From the NCBI GenBank assembly GCA_963747375.1, contig CAVVFL010000022.1, positions 496,001 to 560,000 on the forward strand: a stretch of DNA of 64,000 nucleotides, given 5' to 3'. The position numbers and the translations under genes are program-made. The notes below the pieces were generated by a model. It saw only the letters and a program-made list of their open reading frames with translations, ran no database searches and was not told where the DNA came from. The stretch is from Sva-07 sp963747375. Lineage in GTDB: Bacteria; Actinomycetota; Acidimicrobiia; Acidimicrobiales; Ilumatobacteraceae. Below are positions 1 to 10,139 of the stretch, one piece after another (the stretch's first letter is position 1; each line of letters opens with the position of its first letter).

Positions 1-1
1 G

Positions 2-964
2 GTCACCACGCTGCTCTTGCGCCAGATCGACCAGCCGGCGGGGCTCGACCTCGGACGGTTCTGGACTCGCCGTCTGAAACGCCTCGCTCCGGCATCGCTC
101 GTCGTCGTCCTCGCCACGGTGGTGCTCTCGAGCCGATTCTGGACGGGGATGGCCACGTCCGACGCCCTCGCCGGCGCGTTCGGCTACACCAACTGGCACG
201 TCATCTGGAACGGGCAGGATGCGCTGCTGCGCACCATCGTGGGCCCCCTCGGACCGTTCTGGTCGCTGGGCATCGAGGAGCAGTTCTACCTGGTGCTGGT
301 GATCGCCATGGTCGCCGTGGTACGCACCGCTCGACCCATCCGAACCCTCACGATCCTCGCGGCATGCGGCTGGTCGGCCTCGCTGGCGTTCCAGCTGCTG
401 GCCGACTGGCCGCAGTACCAGCTGGAGTTCAGCACCATCACACGTGCGTCGGAGCTGATCGCCGGCACCGCGTTGGCGCTGCTGCTGTTCACCCGGCCCG
501 AGCTCGTGGGCCGCCTGTCGTCGCTGCTGCGACCCGTGGGGATCGCAGCGATGAGTGTCGTCGTACTCCTGGCGGCCACGACGGACTACGACCCACCGTG
601 GTTGCTGCACGGCGGGTACGGCGCGATGTCACTCGTGAACGCCGCGCTCGTGATGTCACTCTTGGCCCCCGGCCCGCTCACCCGAGTGCTCGCGTGGGCG
701 CCGGCCGTCGCCGTCGGCCGACTGAGCTACTCGTGGTATCTCGTGCACTGGCCGATCATCCTGATCCTGACCCCCGACCGCACCGGTCTGGAATCGTGGG
801 CGCTGCTGACCCTCAAGGTGGTTGCCTCACTGGCCGTCGCCGTGATCCTCCATCGAGTGGTGGAACAGCCGTTGCGACGCGCTGAGGTCGCCCAGCGGAC
901 CGTGGTCGCCACGTGGGCCGCCGCCTCCCTCCTGGTCGTCGTCGCCGCCTTCACCCTCCTCTGA
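2..964 (+). CDS. Membrane acyltransferase, family 3 (5' end outside window)
   Basis: The reading frame is open from the first bases of the window, so the N-terminus (perhaps 60 residues) is missing. What remains is a string of hydrophobic segments typical of the OafA/YrhL acyltransferase family, with the family motif SLGIEEQFYL about 85-95 residues into the visible part and a VEQPLRR motif near the C-terminus, as in family members that end after the last membrane helices. No SGNH domain follows. Such enzymes acylate (often acetylate) surface polysaccharides or lipids at the cytoplasmic membrane; the substrate cannot be read from the sequence. It ends 84 bases before a convergent glycosyltransferase-like gene, with a hairpin between, and probably belongs to the same envelope-glycan locus. 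Confidence 0.85.
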   Translation, partial: VTTLLLRQIDQPAGLDLGRFWTRRLKRLAPASLVVVLATVVLSSRFWTGMATSDALAGAFGYTNWHVIWNGQDALLRTIVGPLGPFWSLGIEEQFYLVLVIAMVAVVRTARPIRTLTILAACGWSASLAFQLLADWPQYQLEFSTITRASELIAGTALALLLFTRPELVGRLSSLLRPVGIAAMSVVVLLAATTDYDPPWLLHGGYGAMSLVNAALVMSLLAPGPLTRVLAWAPAVAVGRLSYSWYLVHWPIILILTPDRTGLESWALLTLKVVASLAVAVILHRVVEQPLRRAEVAQRTVVATWAAASLLVVVAAFTLL

Positions 965-988
965 CCCTCCGAGCCCGAACAACCTGCG

Positions 989-1032
989 AGCGATGAGCGA
1001 GCGGCCGGTATCCGGTCCCTTCGCTCATCGCT
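989..1032. terminator. Hairpin family 1, copy 1 (likely bidirectional terminator)
   Basis: Perfect 12-bp arms (AGCGATGAGCGA and its complement) flank a 20-base loop that contains a smaller GC-rich hairpin around a GTATC core. It lies between two convergent genes. There is no T-tract, so it would be an I-shaped terminator of the kind common in Actinobacteria. Closely related copies lie at 13909-13952 and 38609-38658. Confidence 0.65.
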
Positions 1033-1048
1033 CCGGGTGTGCTGACGG

Positions 1049-2971
1049 TCAGAGTTGCTCGGTGAGGTCGAGGCACAGGGCCGACGGGGCGCCGTCGATC
1101 GCGGCGGGTTCGATCGCCGAGAGTTCGACCGGCAGGAGCACGACCGCGTCGCCGACACGGGCTCGATACTCACGCGTGACGTTGTCCAGGACGACCTCGT
1201 AGTCCGTTGGCGTCGCGACCTCGACCGGTTGCTCGAACGTCACCGCTCCCGTCGAATCGAGCACTCGGAGCGCGGTCACCCCATCGGACTCGACGAGTTC
1301 GAGTGTCCACCCCGAACCGGCCGCGAGCACGACCGAGCCGTCCAGCTGCTCGATCGTGCCGCTCGCCCGACGGGTTCCACCGCGGTCGATGGCCAACCAG
1401 TGGCCCTGTTCGGCCATGTAGACGCCTTGGCACCGAGGATCGAGCGCCACGATGCCGTCGCGGGGCACGCCGACACCGGCCACCAGCCCGATGAGCGACG
1501 GCGCCGGTGCGCCGAACAGCGCGTCGTCGATGTCGTAGCGGAGCTGCGTGAAGCCGACGGTCTTGTACTCGTTCGTCCAGGTGGCCAGCGACGCATTCAC
1601 CCACAGACCCCACACGACGAGCAGCACCCCGACGACCTTCGCCACTCGCTGCCACGGCACGGCGAGCACCACCCAGATCCCGATGGCGCCCGCCACGATC
1701 AGCGGCGGCAGCATGTCGATCAGGTACCGGTTGGCGATGAACCCGATCATGAACGTCGGCACTGCGCCGGCCACCGATGCCGCGACCAGCAGCAGCCACG
1801 TCCGACTCCGATGACGGAGCATCCAGACGACGCCCACCACGGCGAGCACCACCAGCAGCGTGGCGCTGACGGGCAGCGACGACGCCGGCGTGATCGACTC
1901 GGCCGGATAACTCCCCCGGTCGACCGCCAACGGCCCGAATCTGATGCCGGGCACCAGCCGTTCGAACCTGATGCCGTCGGGTCGCAGGTACTGCACCAGT
2001 GTCGTCGGCAGGAATCGATACGAGAAGAAGCTGCCGTTGTTGCCCGCGAACCAGGCGGCGCGCGCCGGGTCGGTCAACGAGAGCAGCTGTCGATCCCCCG
2101 GGATCGAGGTCAGCGTGCCGAACTTCGCGAAGTTGACGGCGACGTGGGCAATGACGGGAAGGATGCCGCCGAGCACCGCCCATCGGCCCCGATCGAACCC
2201 GCTGCGGCGACTGCGCCACAGCAGCACGACCCCGCAGGCGATCAGCGCGAGTGAGACACCGACCCCGATCGGGGCGCGGGTCGACGTCGCTGCAAGCGCC
2301 GCCGCACTGGCGCCCAACAGCAGCCGTCGATCGCTGAACCCGGACGCCGCCCATTCGGCGATCAGGGCGAACCCGATCACCGCGAGGGTCAGCGCCCACA
2401 ACTCCGTCTCGTTGTAGACCGAGATCCAACCGGCGGCGAACAGTGCCGGGGAGAACGCAACCGCCGCGGTGAAGAGGCCCAGCGCCCAGCGATCGTCGAC
2501 CCGATCCGTCGGTGTCGACGACCGGATCACACGACGCCCGGCCCGGGCCAGACGCGCCGACCACCGGCAGAGCACCACCACGGCGATCAGCATCGACACG
2601 CGCACCAACCGCCCGACGAACAGGTCGCCGAAGAGCATCAACGGCATGCGCACCAGCGACAGGAACGGCCCGTAGTACAGGTACGTCTTGCCCCCCACGA
2701 CGAACCCCTCGGGCCCCGGGATCGACGGATCGACGGCGAGTCGGCCGTGCCAGAACGCCCGCGCCTGTTCGTCGTAGAAGTCCGCGCTGAATCCGGCCCG
2801 GTCGAACAGGCCCCACGGCCGCCACGAGGTCGCCACCAGCCAGAACACCACGACGGCGATCACCGTGATCGCCCACACCACGCGGTTTGCCGAGACAGCG
2901 GCGCTGCTCAGGTCCTCGGCGCCCCCGCCGTCCGCCACCTCGTCGGTGGCGTGTTCGAGGTGCGATGTCAC
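1049..2971 (-). CDS. Polytopic GT-C-like membrane protein
   Basis: The predicted 640-residue protein has a short polar N-terminus, about ten hydrophobic segments up to roughly residue 480, and a soluble C-terminal domain of about 150 residues. This is the architecture of polyprenyl-phosphate-sugar dependent GT-C glycosyltransferases or of similar unclassified membrane proteins. The first loop contains DFYDEQARAFWHGRL, an acidic region where GT-C enzymes carry their catalytic Asp/Glu. No family-specific motif allows a donor or acceptor to be named. The GTG start was chosen because it overlaps the stop of the upstream methyltransferase by four bases (GTGA), the pattern seen repeatedly here, and so the two are probably co-translated. 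Confidence 0.75.
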   Translation of the reverse strand: MTSHLEHATDEVADGGGAEDLSSAAVSANRVVWAITVIAVVVFWLVATSWRPWGLFDRAGFSADFYDEQARAFWHGRLAVDPSIPGPEGFVVGGKTYLYYGPFLSLVRMPLMLFGDLFVGRLVRVSMLIAVVVLCRWSARLARAGRRVIRSSTPTDRVDDRWALGLFTAAVAFSPALFAAGWISVYNETELWALTLAVIGFALIAEWAASGFSDRRLLLGASAAALAATSTRAPIGVGVSLALIACGVVLLWRSRRSGFDRGRWAVLGGILPVIAHVAVNFAKFGTLTSIPGDRQLLSLTDPARAAWFAGNNGSFFSYRFLPTTLVQYLRPDGIRFERLVPGIRFGPLAVDRGSYPAESITPASSLPVSATLLVVLAVVGVVWMLRHRSRTWLLLVAASVAGAVPTFMIGFIANRYLIDMLPPLIVAGAIGIWVVLAVPWQRVAKVVGVLLVVWGLWVNASLATWTNEYKTVGFTQLRYDIDDALFGAPAPSLIGLVAGVGVPRDGIVALDPRCQGVYMAEQGHWLAIDRGGTRRASGTIEQLDGSVVLAAGSGWTLELVESDGVTALRVLDSTGAVTFEQPVEVATPTDYEVVLDNVTREYRARVGDAVVLLPVELSAIEPAAIDGAPSALCLDLTEQL

Positions 2972-4405
2972 GTCACGGGTGGGTCGAGCAGGTGCGGTGC
3001 CGTCTCGAGTCGAACCACGAACTGGTAGGCGAAGAGTGTCGGCCAGACTCGGCGGGCAAGTCCGTCGCCGGCGGCGACGACACTGCCGAGCGCGCCCTCG
3101 ACGCCGAGCACGTCGAGCGGGAGCCCTGCGTACGACTCGGTCGTGGAGACGAGGCCGGTGTTGGCGAGTGTGCGCCGGAAACTCCGGCGGGTGAAGAACC
3201 GCACGTGGGTCCGATCGAGAATGCCGCGCTGGTCGTAGTCGAAGAGCCCCGCCACGGTGCGAAGCCGTGGATACCAGTGGCCGAAGTTCGGCACGCTCGC
3301 GATGATCGTGCCGGAGGGATCCATCCGGCTCGCGAGATCGGCCAACAACTCGTCGGGATTGCGAACGTGCTCGATCACGTCGGCGGCGATGACGACGTCG
3401 TAGCCGTCGCCCACCTCCTCGGGGAGCCCGCCCTCCACGTCGGCGACGAAGAACCGGTCGGTCCGCTCCCCGATCGCCTCGTCGGCCACGACGTCGACTC
3501 CGGTCACGTGATGGCCCCGTCGACGAAGCTCCGCGGCAACCCAACCCGGCCCACATCCGACATCGAGGATCTTCAGCGGCCGCCCGGCAGGCACCAGTTC
3601 GAGAACGATCGCGTGGGAGCTGTTCGGCGACGGCTTGTACTCGTACGGTTCACTCTTGTGGCCGAGGTCGCCACGTCCGAATCCGTACTCACCGAGACGG
3701 TGCCGCACGGTGTCGATCATGATGTCGCGGGCGTAGGCGATGCCGTTGACCCGCGAGATCTCGTCGCCGTAGTAGGTCGGGATCGGCACCTCGACGATGA
3801 CGTTTGTCGGCACCGAGCAGTTGCAGGATGATCTCGGTGTCGAAGTCGAAATCGTCGCTGTTGCCGACGATCGGGAGCTCGGCCAGGGCGGCAACCCGGT
3901 AGGCGCGATATCCCGAATGCCACTCGCTCAAGCGCGCCCCGGTGATTGCATTCTGCGCGGTGGTCAGAATGCGGTTGCCCACGTACTTGTACCTCGGCAT
4001 CCCGCCGCGAAGCGCGCCGCCCGGATCGAGCATCCGCGAGCCGAACACCGCATCGGCGTCGCCATCCACGATCGGCGACAACAGCTCGGGCATCTTCTCG
4101 GGTGCGTACTGCCCGTCACCGTGCAGGAGCACGACGACATCCCAACCGTGATCGATCGCATAGCGATATCCGGCCTTCTGGTTGCCGCCGTAGCCGAGGT
4201 TGTGGTCGTGGCGAATGATGGTCAGCGGGATGTCGGTCCCCGAGGCCACGTACCCGTGCGCCACGTCGAAGGTCGAGTCGGACGAGTGGTCGTCCATCAC
4301 GAGCACCTCGGCCAACTCGGCGCGCAGATCCGCCGGGATCCGGTCGAGCACCCACCGCAACGTCGACTCTGCGTTGTAAGCGACGACGAGCACTCCGATC
4401 TTCAC
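2968..4405 (-). CDS. GT2 glycosyltransferase-SAM methyltransferase fusion (one frameshift)
   Basis: Two open frames join into one protein of about 478 residues if one extra base near 3808 is removed. The N-terminal part (residues 1-225) is a GT2 glycosyltransferase: it starts MKIGVLVVAYNAE, has the nucleotide-sugar region VMDDHSSDST and the metal-binding-like stretch HGDGQYAPEKM, and ends GYRAYR followed by TEIILQLL. The C-terminal part is a class I methyltransferase with the SAM motif LDVGCGPGW and ADVIEHVRNPDELL. Both halves are well conserved, so the break is most likely a sequencing error. A Shine-Dalgarno-like GGGGGAG precedes the ATG. The fusion would transfer a sugar to a lipid or glycan precursor and methylate a linked product; the substrate is unknown. 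Confidence 0.8.
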
Positions 4406-4489
4406 GTCACTCCCCCGGGCTGTCCACGCATCGGGTCAACACTACAAAGCCGACGCCACCCTGGGGCGTCCCTCTACAGTGATCGACCG

Positions 4490-5236
4490 GTGAGCAGCGA
4501 CACGCCCTCGAACGGGATCCCCACTCTGTTGGAACGCCAGCAGCTCAACATCCAGGACCCGTCGGCGCACACGTTCTGGCACTGGGTGCGATTCGACCTG
4601 GTCGCAGAGGCCGCGAACGGCCGACATGCCACCCAGGTACTGGACATCGGCGCCGGCTCGGGCATGCTCGGCGACTGGATGGCCACCCACGTGCCGAACG
4701 TGCGGTACCGATTCGAGGAGTTGTCGCCGGTCCTCGACGCGGCACTCGCGGCCCACTTCGGAGCCGAGGCACGTCACGACCCTGCGCAGACCATCGGCGC
4801 CGACACCGTGGTGACGATGCTCGACGTCGTCGAGCACATCGAGGACGACCTCGGCGCGCTCACCCATCTCGCCGCCCGGATGGATCCGGGAACGACACTC
4901 GTGCTCACGGTTCCGGCGCTGCAGTGGGCGTTCTCCTCGTGGGACGTCGAACTCGGGCACTACCGCCGCTACTCACGGCGCCAGATCCGCACCCTGCTCG
5001 AACGCGCCGGGTTCGACGTGCGCAGCACCGCGTACCTGTTCCCCGAAATGCTGGTCATGCTGCCGGTTCGCAAGCTGCGTCGGGGCGGCCGCTCCGACGT
5101 CGACTTCCCCCGATTGAGCGACCGGATGAATCGCCTCGGGTACGCGGTGAGCCACCTCACGGCCCGCTGGCGGCGGGTGTGGCCGGCCGGCACCTCGGTG
5201 GTCGCCGTCGCGTCGAAGCCGGTGTCAGCTCCGTGA
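4490..5236 (+). CDS. Class I SAM-dependent methyltransferase
   Basis: A 248-residue protein with the SAM-binding motif VLDIGAGSGML near residue 47 and the post-motifs MLDVVEHIEDD and VPALQWAFSSWD, typical of Methyltransf_11/23 enzymes that act on small molecules or sugar lipids. GTG at 4490 is preceded at nine bases by TACAGT (4475-4480), suggesting a leaderless or nearly leaderless transcript. It is the first of three genes read rightwards (methyltransferase, GT2, GT-C-like), each overlapping the next by four bases, so they form one operon. It diverges from the GT2-methyltransferase fusion, with 84 bases between the starts. The methylated substrate is unknown; the context points to an envelope glycan or its lipid carrier. 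Confidence 0.8.
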   Translation: MSSDTPSNGIPTLLERQQLNIQDPSAHTFWHWVRFDLVAEAANGRHATQVLDIGAGSGMLGDWMATHVPNVRYRFEELSPVLDAALAAHFGAEARHDPAQTIGADTVVTMLDVVEHIEDDLGALTHLAARMDPGTTLVLTVPALQWAFSSWDVELGHYRRYSRRQIRTLLERAGFDVRSTAYLFPEMLVMLPVRKLRRGGRSDVDFPRLSDRMNRLGYAVSHLTARWRRVWPAGTSVVAVASKPVSAP

Positions 5237-6186
5237 GCGAGCCGACCGGAACCACTCGCTGCTGGATCGTCAGCCCAATGCTGAACGACACCGAGTCGTT
5301 CGTGCGGCTCCGCACGGAGACCACCGAGGCCTGCCGGGCCGATGGCCTCGACCTCGACCTCCGCTACGTCGTGATCGACGACTCCGCCGGCACCGATCCC
5401 GACATCCACGCGCTCGAGGGGTTCGATGACGTCGAGGTGTTGCGGCCTCCGTTCAATCTGGGGCACCAACGAGCCATCGTCTACGGACTGCGCCACATCG
5501 TCGCCGACCTCGCAGACGACGACGTCGTGGTCACGATGGACTCCGACGGCGAAGATCAGCCGTGCGACGTGCCACGGCTGCTGCGAGCGCTCGACGCCAA
5601 CAACGTGGCGCTCGCTCTCGCCCAGCGCACCAAGCGGTCCGAACCCCTGCGCTTCCGGGTGATGTACGTGGTGTTCCGGATCATGTTCCGGATCCTGACG
5701 GGAACGACGATCCGGTCGGGCAACTTCGCCGCGCAACGTGGCGACTCACTCGCGGTCACCATTCAGCATCCGAGTTTCGACCTCTGCTACTCCTCGACGC
5801 TGCTCGCGCTGCGTCGGCCGACCGTCACCGTGCCGTGCGCGCGCGGTCACCGCTTTGCCGGCAGCTCACGGATGAACACCTATGCATTGATGGCCCACGG
5901 TGTCCGCATGCTGCTGCCGTTCTCGGAGCGGATCGCGGTACGCATGATGTTCGTGGCCGCCACCAGCGCGTTGACGCTCCTCGTCTTTCTCGTCGCACTG
6001 GCGACCGGGCTGCTCGGTGATCCCCCCGGGACAGTCGCGTGGAGCGCCCTCGTGGCGCTCCTGACCGTGTTCGCCGCCAGCTTCGGGTCCTTCGTGGTGC
6101 TGTTCTCCGGATTCGCCCAGTCGTCAGCCATCGCCATGAAGGGCGTCGGAGCGGGGCCGGCACCGTCGTCGGAGACGACCGGATGA
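5233..6186 (+). CDS. GT2 glycosyltransferase, polyprenyl-phosphate type, with two C-terminal membrane helices
   Basis: The 317-residue protein has a GT2 domain (residues 10-235) with VVIDDSAGTDPD, the acidic MDSDGEDQP motif (DxD-like) and a later GNFAA element, followed by two hydrophobic helices at about residues 250-310. This is the plan of GtrB/ArnC/DPM-like enzymes that load a sugar onto polyprenyl phosphate at the inner face of the membrane. GTG overlaps the preceding methyltransferase stop (GTGA) and its own stop overlaps the next gene's ATG (ATGA), which indicates tight translational coupling. It may supply the lipid-linked donor used by the GT-C-like protein encoded next; which sugar is not visible. 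Confidence 0.85.
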   Translation: MSEPTGTTRCWIVSPMLNDTESFVRLRTETTEACRADGLDLDLRYVVIDDSAGTDPDIHALEGFDDVEVLRPPFNLGHQRAIVYGLRHIVADLADDDVVVTMDSDGEDQPCDVPRLLRALDANNVALALAQRTKRSEPLRFRVMYVVFRIMFRILTGTTIRSGNFAAQRGDSLAVTIQHPSFDLCYSSTLLALRRPTVTVPCARGHRFAGSSRMNTYALMAHGVRMLLPFSERIAVRMMFVAATSALTLLVFLVALATGLLGDPPGTVAWSALVALLTVFAASFGSFVVLFSGFAQSSAIAMKGVGAGPAPSSETTG

Positions 6187-8189
6187 CGACGACCGACGTC
6201 GCCGAACACCCGGAGGTCGAGACCGAGGACGTCCACGTCGACGGCCCGAGCCGCCCGATCCGTGCAGTACTCGTGATGGTGGCGGTGTTGCCGATCGTGA
6301 CCGCCGTGGCGCGCTCGCTGCGCCGTCACTGGTTCCCGATCGGCGACAACGCGCTGCTCTATCTCCGTGCCGTCGACGTCTTCACCGAACACCACCCGCT
6401 CCTCGGGTCATGGACGTCGGCATCACTGTCGGTCGGCGAGAACATGAACAATCCCGGCGCCCTGTACGACCTGCTGATGGCGCCCTTCGCCCTGACGCTC
6501 GCCCCGGGACCCGGCGCGGCGATCGGCGTCGGCGTGCTCAACATCGCATCGATCGTCGGCATCTCGATCGCCAGCCGCCACGTCGGTGGATGGCACATGC
6601 AACGCTGGATGCTGCTCGCCGCAGCGGCGCTGGCCTGGTCGATGGGCAGCGAGATGCTGTTCGACATCTGGCAGGCGCATGCGTTGCTGCTGCCCTTCCT
6701 GCTCTTCCTCGTCCTGTTGGTCGGCTGCACCGCCGGACGACGGGCCTGCATCCCCTGGGCTGTCTTCGTCGGCAGCGTCCTGATCCAGACCCACATCAGC
6801 TACGCCTACGTACTCGGCGCGCTCGTCATCGCCGCGCTGGGCGTCGCATGGTGGTCGCATCGACCCGTCGAGCGAGCGGCGGTGTGGCAGGGGCTGACAT
6901 CGCGCACGGCCGCGATCACCGCAGCGATCCTCGTCCTCTGCTGGATCCAGCCGCTGTACGAGCAGTTCTTCGGCGATGGTCGTGGCAACCTGACACGATT
7001 GGCGTCCAACGCCGGTGGTGGCGACGTGACGCTCGGGCTCACGGATGCCACGAAGATCACGGGAGCGATCATCGCGTTGCCTCCCTGGTGGATGCGTTCG
7101 GGCTACTCCACCACGGTCCCGATCACCCAGGTCACGCAGACCGCCGACGGCTACCGCCTCGACCTGACGGGCGTCCCCGGCATCGCCATCTCGGTGCTCG
7201 CACTCGTTGGCGTCGTGGCACTGCTGGTGGCGTTGACCGTCGCCGCCCACCGACGCGGCCTGCTGGCAGCGACGTGCGCCGGCGCCCTGTGCGCCGTCTC
7301 CGTACCGATCACCGTGGTGGCCCTCAGCAAGCTGACGATCGGCACCGTGGGGTTCTCGTCGCACCATGTTCGCTGGGTGTGGCCGTTGTCGGTGTTCATC
7401 ACGTTCTCGGTGATCTGGATGGCGACCGAGATCTGGATCGCCCGTCGAGCCGACGCGACATCCGAGACGGAGCGATCGACCGCCTGGTTCGACCGGATCT
7501 CGATCGGTCTGATCGTCGTGCTGTCGATCGCCAATCTCGCCTACCTCGAACGTCCGGACGGCCCGGTGGCCGCCTATTCGACGATGCCGGCGATGCGACG
7601 GGCATTTCCCTACATCGGCGTGCTCGCCGAACACGACCCGGTGGTGTACGACGTCTCGAACCTCCGGGTCTTCGAGCCGTACAGCTCCACGATGATGATG
7701 CGGATGCAGGAACTCGGCATCGAGTTCCGGGTGACCGACGAGGGCCTGGTGCGCCAACTCGGCCCCTCCCGACGCGCCGACGGCACCGAGACCACACGGG
7801 TGTTCCAGCTCGAAGGGGTCGAAGCGCTCGACTACGGCGGGCCGGCGTGCACCATCGCCCTCGTCAGCGCGCTGTCCGCCGACGATGAAGCAGCCGCACG
7901 AGCGCTCGCCGACAGCCTCGCCGATGACCTGGTCGACGGCACGATCGTCATCGACGACGCCCGGCTGACCGAAGCCGACCCCATCGACCAGCTCGGAGCA
8001 GCTCGCTCGGGCGATCTCGACGCGGCGTGGCTCCTGGTGATCGACGGTTCGCTTGCGAGGTGGGTCGCCGACGGCAGCGCGACGACGACCCGCGACACCG
8101 ACCTCGGCGCCGACATGGACCAGGTGATGGGCTGGATGCTGACCACCTACGGCCTGTTCGCCGAAGGGCCCTGGGCCTGCCCGAGCTGA
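6183..8189 (+). CDS. Large GT-C-like polytopic membrane protein
   Basis: A 668-residue protein with about eleven hydrophobic segments up to roughly residue 455, then a soluble tail of about 200 residues rich in Asp and Ala. The first extracytoplasmic loop contains FPIGDNALLYLRAVDVF, which resembles the acidic catalytic loop of GT-C enzymes. It ends the three-gene rightward operon and overlaps the preceding GT2 gene by four bases, so a partnership in which the GT2 enzyme makes the lipid-linked sugar and this protein transfers it outside the membrane is plausible. It could instead be a non-enzymatic polytopic protein of the same clan. The gene converges on 8273-10139 with a hairpin between. Confidence 0.75.
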   Translation: MTTTDVAEHPEVETEDVHVDGPSRPIRAVLVMVAVLPIVTAVARSLRRHWFPIGDNALLYLRAVDVFTEHHPLLGSWTSASLSVGENMNNPGALYDLLMAPFALTLAPGPGAAIGVGVLNIASIVGISIASRHVGGWHMQRWMLLAAAALAWSMGSEMLFDIWQAHALLLPFLLFLVLLVGCTAGRRACIPWAVFVGSVLIQTHISYAYVLGALVIAALGVAWWSHRPVERAAVWQGLTSRTAAITAAILVLCWIQPLYEQFFGDGRGNLTRLASNAGGGDVTLGLTDATKITGAIIALPPWWMRSGYSTTVPITQVTQTADGYRLDLTGVPGIAISVLALVGVVALLVALTVAAHRRGLLAATCAGALCAVSVPITVVALSKLTIGTVGFSSHHVRWVWPLSVFITFSVIWMATEIWIARRADATSETERSTAWFDRISIGLIVVLSIANLAYLERPDGPVAAYSTMPAMRRAFPYIGVLAEHDPVVYDVSNLRVFEPYSSTMMMRMQELGIEFRVTDEGLVRQLGPSRRADGTETTRVFQLEGVEALDYGGPACTIALVSALSADDEAAARALADSLADDLVDGTIVIDDARLTEADPIDQLGAARSGDLDAAWLLVIDGSLARWVADGSATTTRDTDLGADMDQVMGWMLTTYGLFAEGPWACPS

Positions 8190-8210
8190 ACCGACACCGA
8201 CACCAGCAAT

Positions 8211-8260
8211 CGACGTTCTCGTGAACAAGTTCACGGTCAGAACGTCGATGTGTTCACGAG
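8211..8260. terminator. Nested, mutually exclusive hairpins between convergent genes
   Basis: Three complementary pairs share the same bases: an inner CGTGAAC/GTTCACG pair around AA, an outer CGACGTTCT/AGAACGTCG pair (8211-8219 with 8239-8247), and an alternative CTCGTGAACA/TGTTCACGAG pair (8218-8227 with 8251-8260). It lies between two convergent stops at 8189 and 8273. The simplest reading is a bidirectional terminator that can fold in two ways. Confidence 0.6.
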
Positions 8261-8272
8261 TTCGCTGGAAGG

Positions 8273-10139
8273 TCAGCCGGGCTCGTCGTAGACGTCGGGC
8301 GGAACGAGGAACACCGCCGTCTCCTGACCGAGCTTCAACATCCGGTCGACGGTGCGCTGCAGGTCGATCGGCACCGCCGGATCGGTCTGCACGCTGAACA
8401 GGTTGAAGTCGACCGCCGTCGCCGAGCGCGTCGTACCGGTCGGCGTCGATCGGCAGCTCGGCGAGACCGTCCAACAACTCCGTGCGGAGCTGTTCGAACT
8501 CCGCCAACTGCTCCGCCGACCGCGGCTCGTACGTGGCGACCTCGATCGCACGCGGCTCGCTGCGCCACTCGTCGAGGTAGGCGCCCGTGACGAACTGGAT
8601 CACCACGTCGGCGTCCTCGATGTCGACGACGCGCTGCGGCGTGATCGGCACCCGCCACAGGTTCGGAGCGCCGGCATCGAAGCCGCGCCGTTCGAGTTCG
8701 TTCACCAGTCCGAATCCCTGCGAACCGAACGAGGCTGCGTCGTTCCACACCACGGCGTACGTGCCATCTCGCCCTGACGCTCCACCAACACCCTGCTCGA
8801 GCGCGTCGACCGTCGCGCCGACGACCGCTCCCAGCGGACGCGACAGGTGCTCCTCCGGGACGACGACCGTCGCTGCCTGCACGACCAGTGTCGTCCACAT
8901 CACGGCGCCGACCACGACGAGCACGGCCGCGACCGCCCGATCGAGACGGCGCCGCTCGTCGCCCAACCGCCGCGCCACCGCGGCGACGGCGGTCCAGATC
9001 ACGGCAGCGACGACGAGTGCCGTCATCGACCATGCCCACAGCGTGAGGTAGTACCAGACCTTGCCGAAGATGCGAATCATGGAGAACGCACCGAGCACGA
9101 CGCACACAGCCAGCAGGCCGTGCAGCACCACCAGGCGCCGGTCGCGCACCACCAGCACGGCGACAGCGGCAGCGATCGCCCACACGATCAGCAACAGCGC
9201 GCCGGGAACGAGCGACCGCTGGGCCTGGGTGGCCGCCACCTCGAAGATGTCCGAGCCCGAGGCGGCGAGATCCGCGAAGCGGGTGACGTCGAGATGTCGC
9301 AACAGCACGTCGAGCCCGGCCCGTTCGCCGATCGAGGCCTCGGGCGGATGGCGGAAGTAGTCGATGATCATCGACAGGTTCTGCGAACCGAACAGCTCGT
9401 CGATCGCCACGGGAATCCAACACACGACGCCCACCCCGACGCCGATGGCCAGGCTCCGGCCGGTCCGCGACCGATCGGCGCTGCCCCGCTCGTCGTGCCA
9501 CCAACGCCATGCGACAACCAGCGTCGCACCGACCACGATCGATCCCGCCAGACCCACATACGGCAGATGGGTCTGGGCGCACAGCGTTCCCGCCAGCGTC
9601 GCGACCCACAGCACGCCGTTGTCGCCGACGACCACCGCCCACACGGCGATCAGAGTGGCGAACCAGGGCAGGAGCGGTAGGTACGGATTCCACGGCTGAC
9701 CCACCAGGTCGAAGCCGTAGGTCTGGATCACCACGAGCAGGACGACCACGACGGCCCACTGCAGGCGCACGCCACCCATGCGACGGATCACGAGCACAGC
9801 GGCCACCGCTGCCACGGCGCCGATCACCACGGCCCCCACCAGCAACCCGACCGCCGACGCACCGAAGAGGCGGTAGATCGGCGCCAGGAGGTAGTACCCG
9901 AGCGGCCCGGGGTGGCTGCCCTGGTCGGGGAACGTCCCGATGCGGCCGGGCAGCCCGATCAGCGGCGTGTCGAGCCCGCCGACGTCGCGGACACGGAACT
10001 CGGTCATCGCCATGTCGAGGACCGGGTACCACGTTCGCGTGGCCACTCGTACGGCTGCGACCACGAACGGCACCAACACCACGACGATCGGTGACCACAC
10101 CGACCGAACGACTCGGGACACGATCGTGGTGTCGTTCAC
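8273..10139 (-). CDS. Large GT-C-like polytopic membrane protein (one frameshift)
   Basis: About 621 residues when one extra base near 8414 is removed; the frame then runs on through VDFNLFSVQTDPA to a stop at 8273. About eleven hydrophobic segments (residues 10-450) precede a soluble C-terminal domain. The early loop WYPVLDMAMTEFRVRDV holds the acidic residues expected of a GT-C active site, and DQGSHPGPLGYYLLAP resembles loop sequences of actinobacterial GT-C arabinosyl- and mannosyltransferases, though no specific family can be named. GTG at 10139 overlaps the upstream Ppm-like gene by four bases, so its donor may be a polyprenyl-phosphoryl sugar made by that enzyme. Confidence 0.75.
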
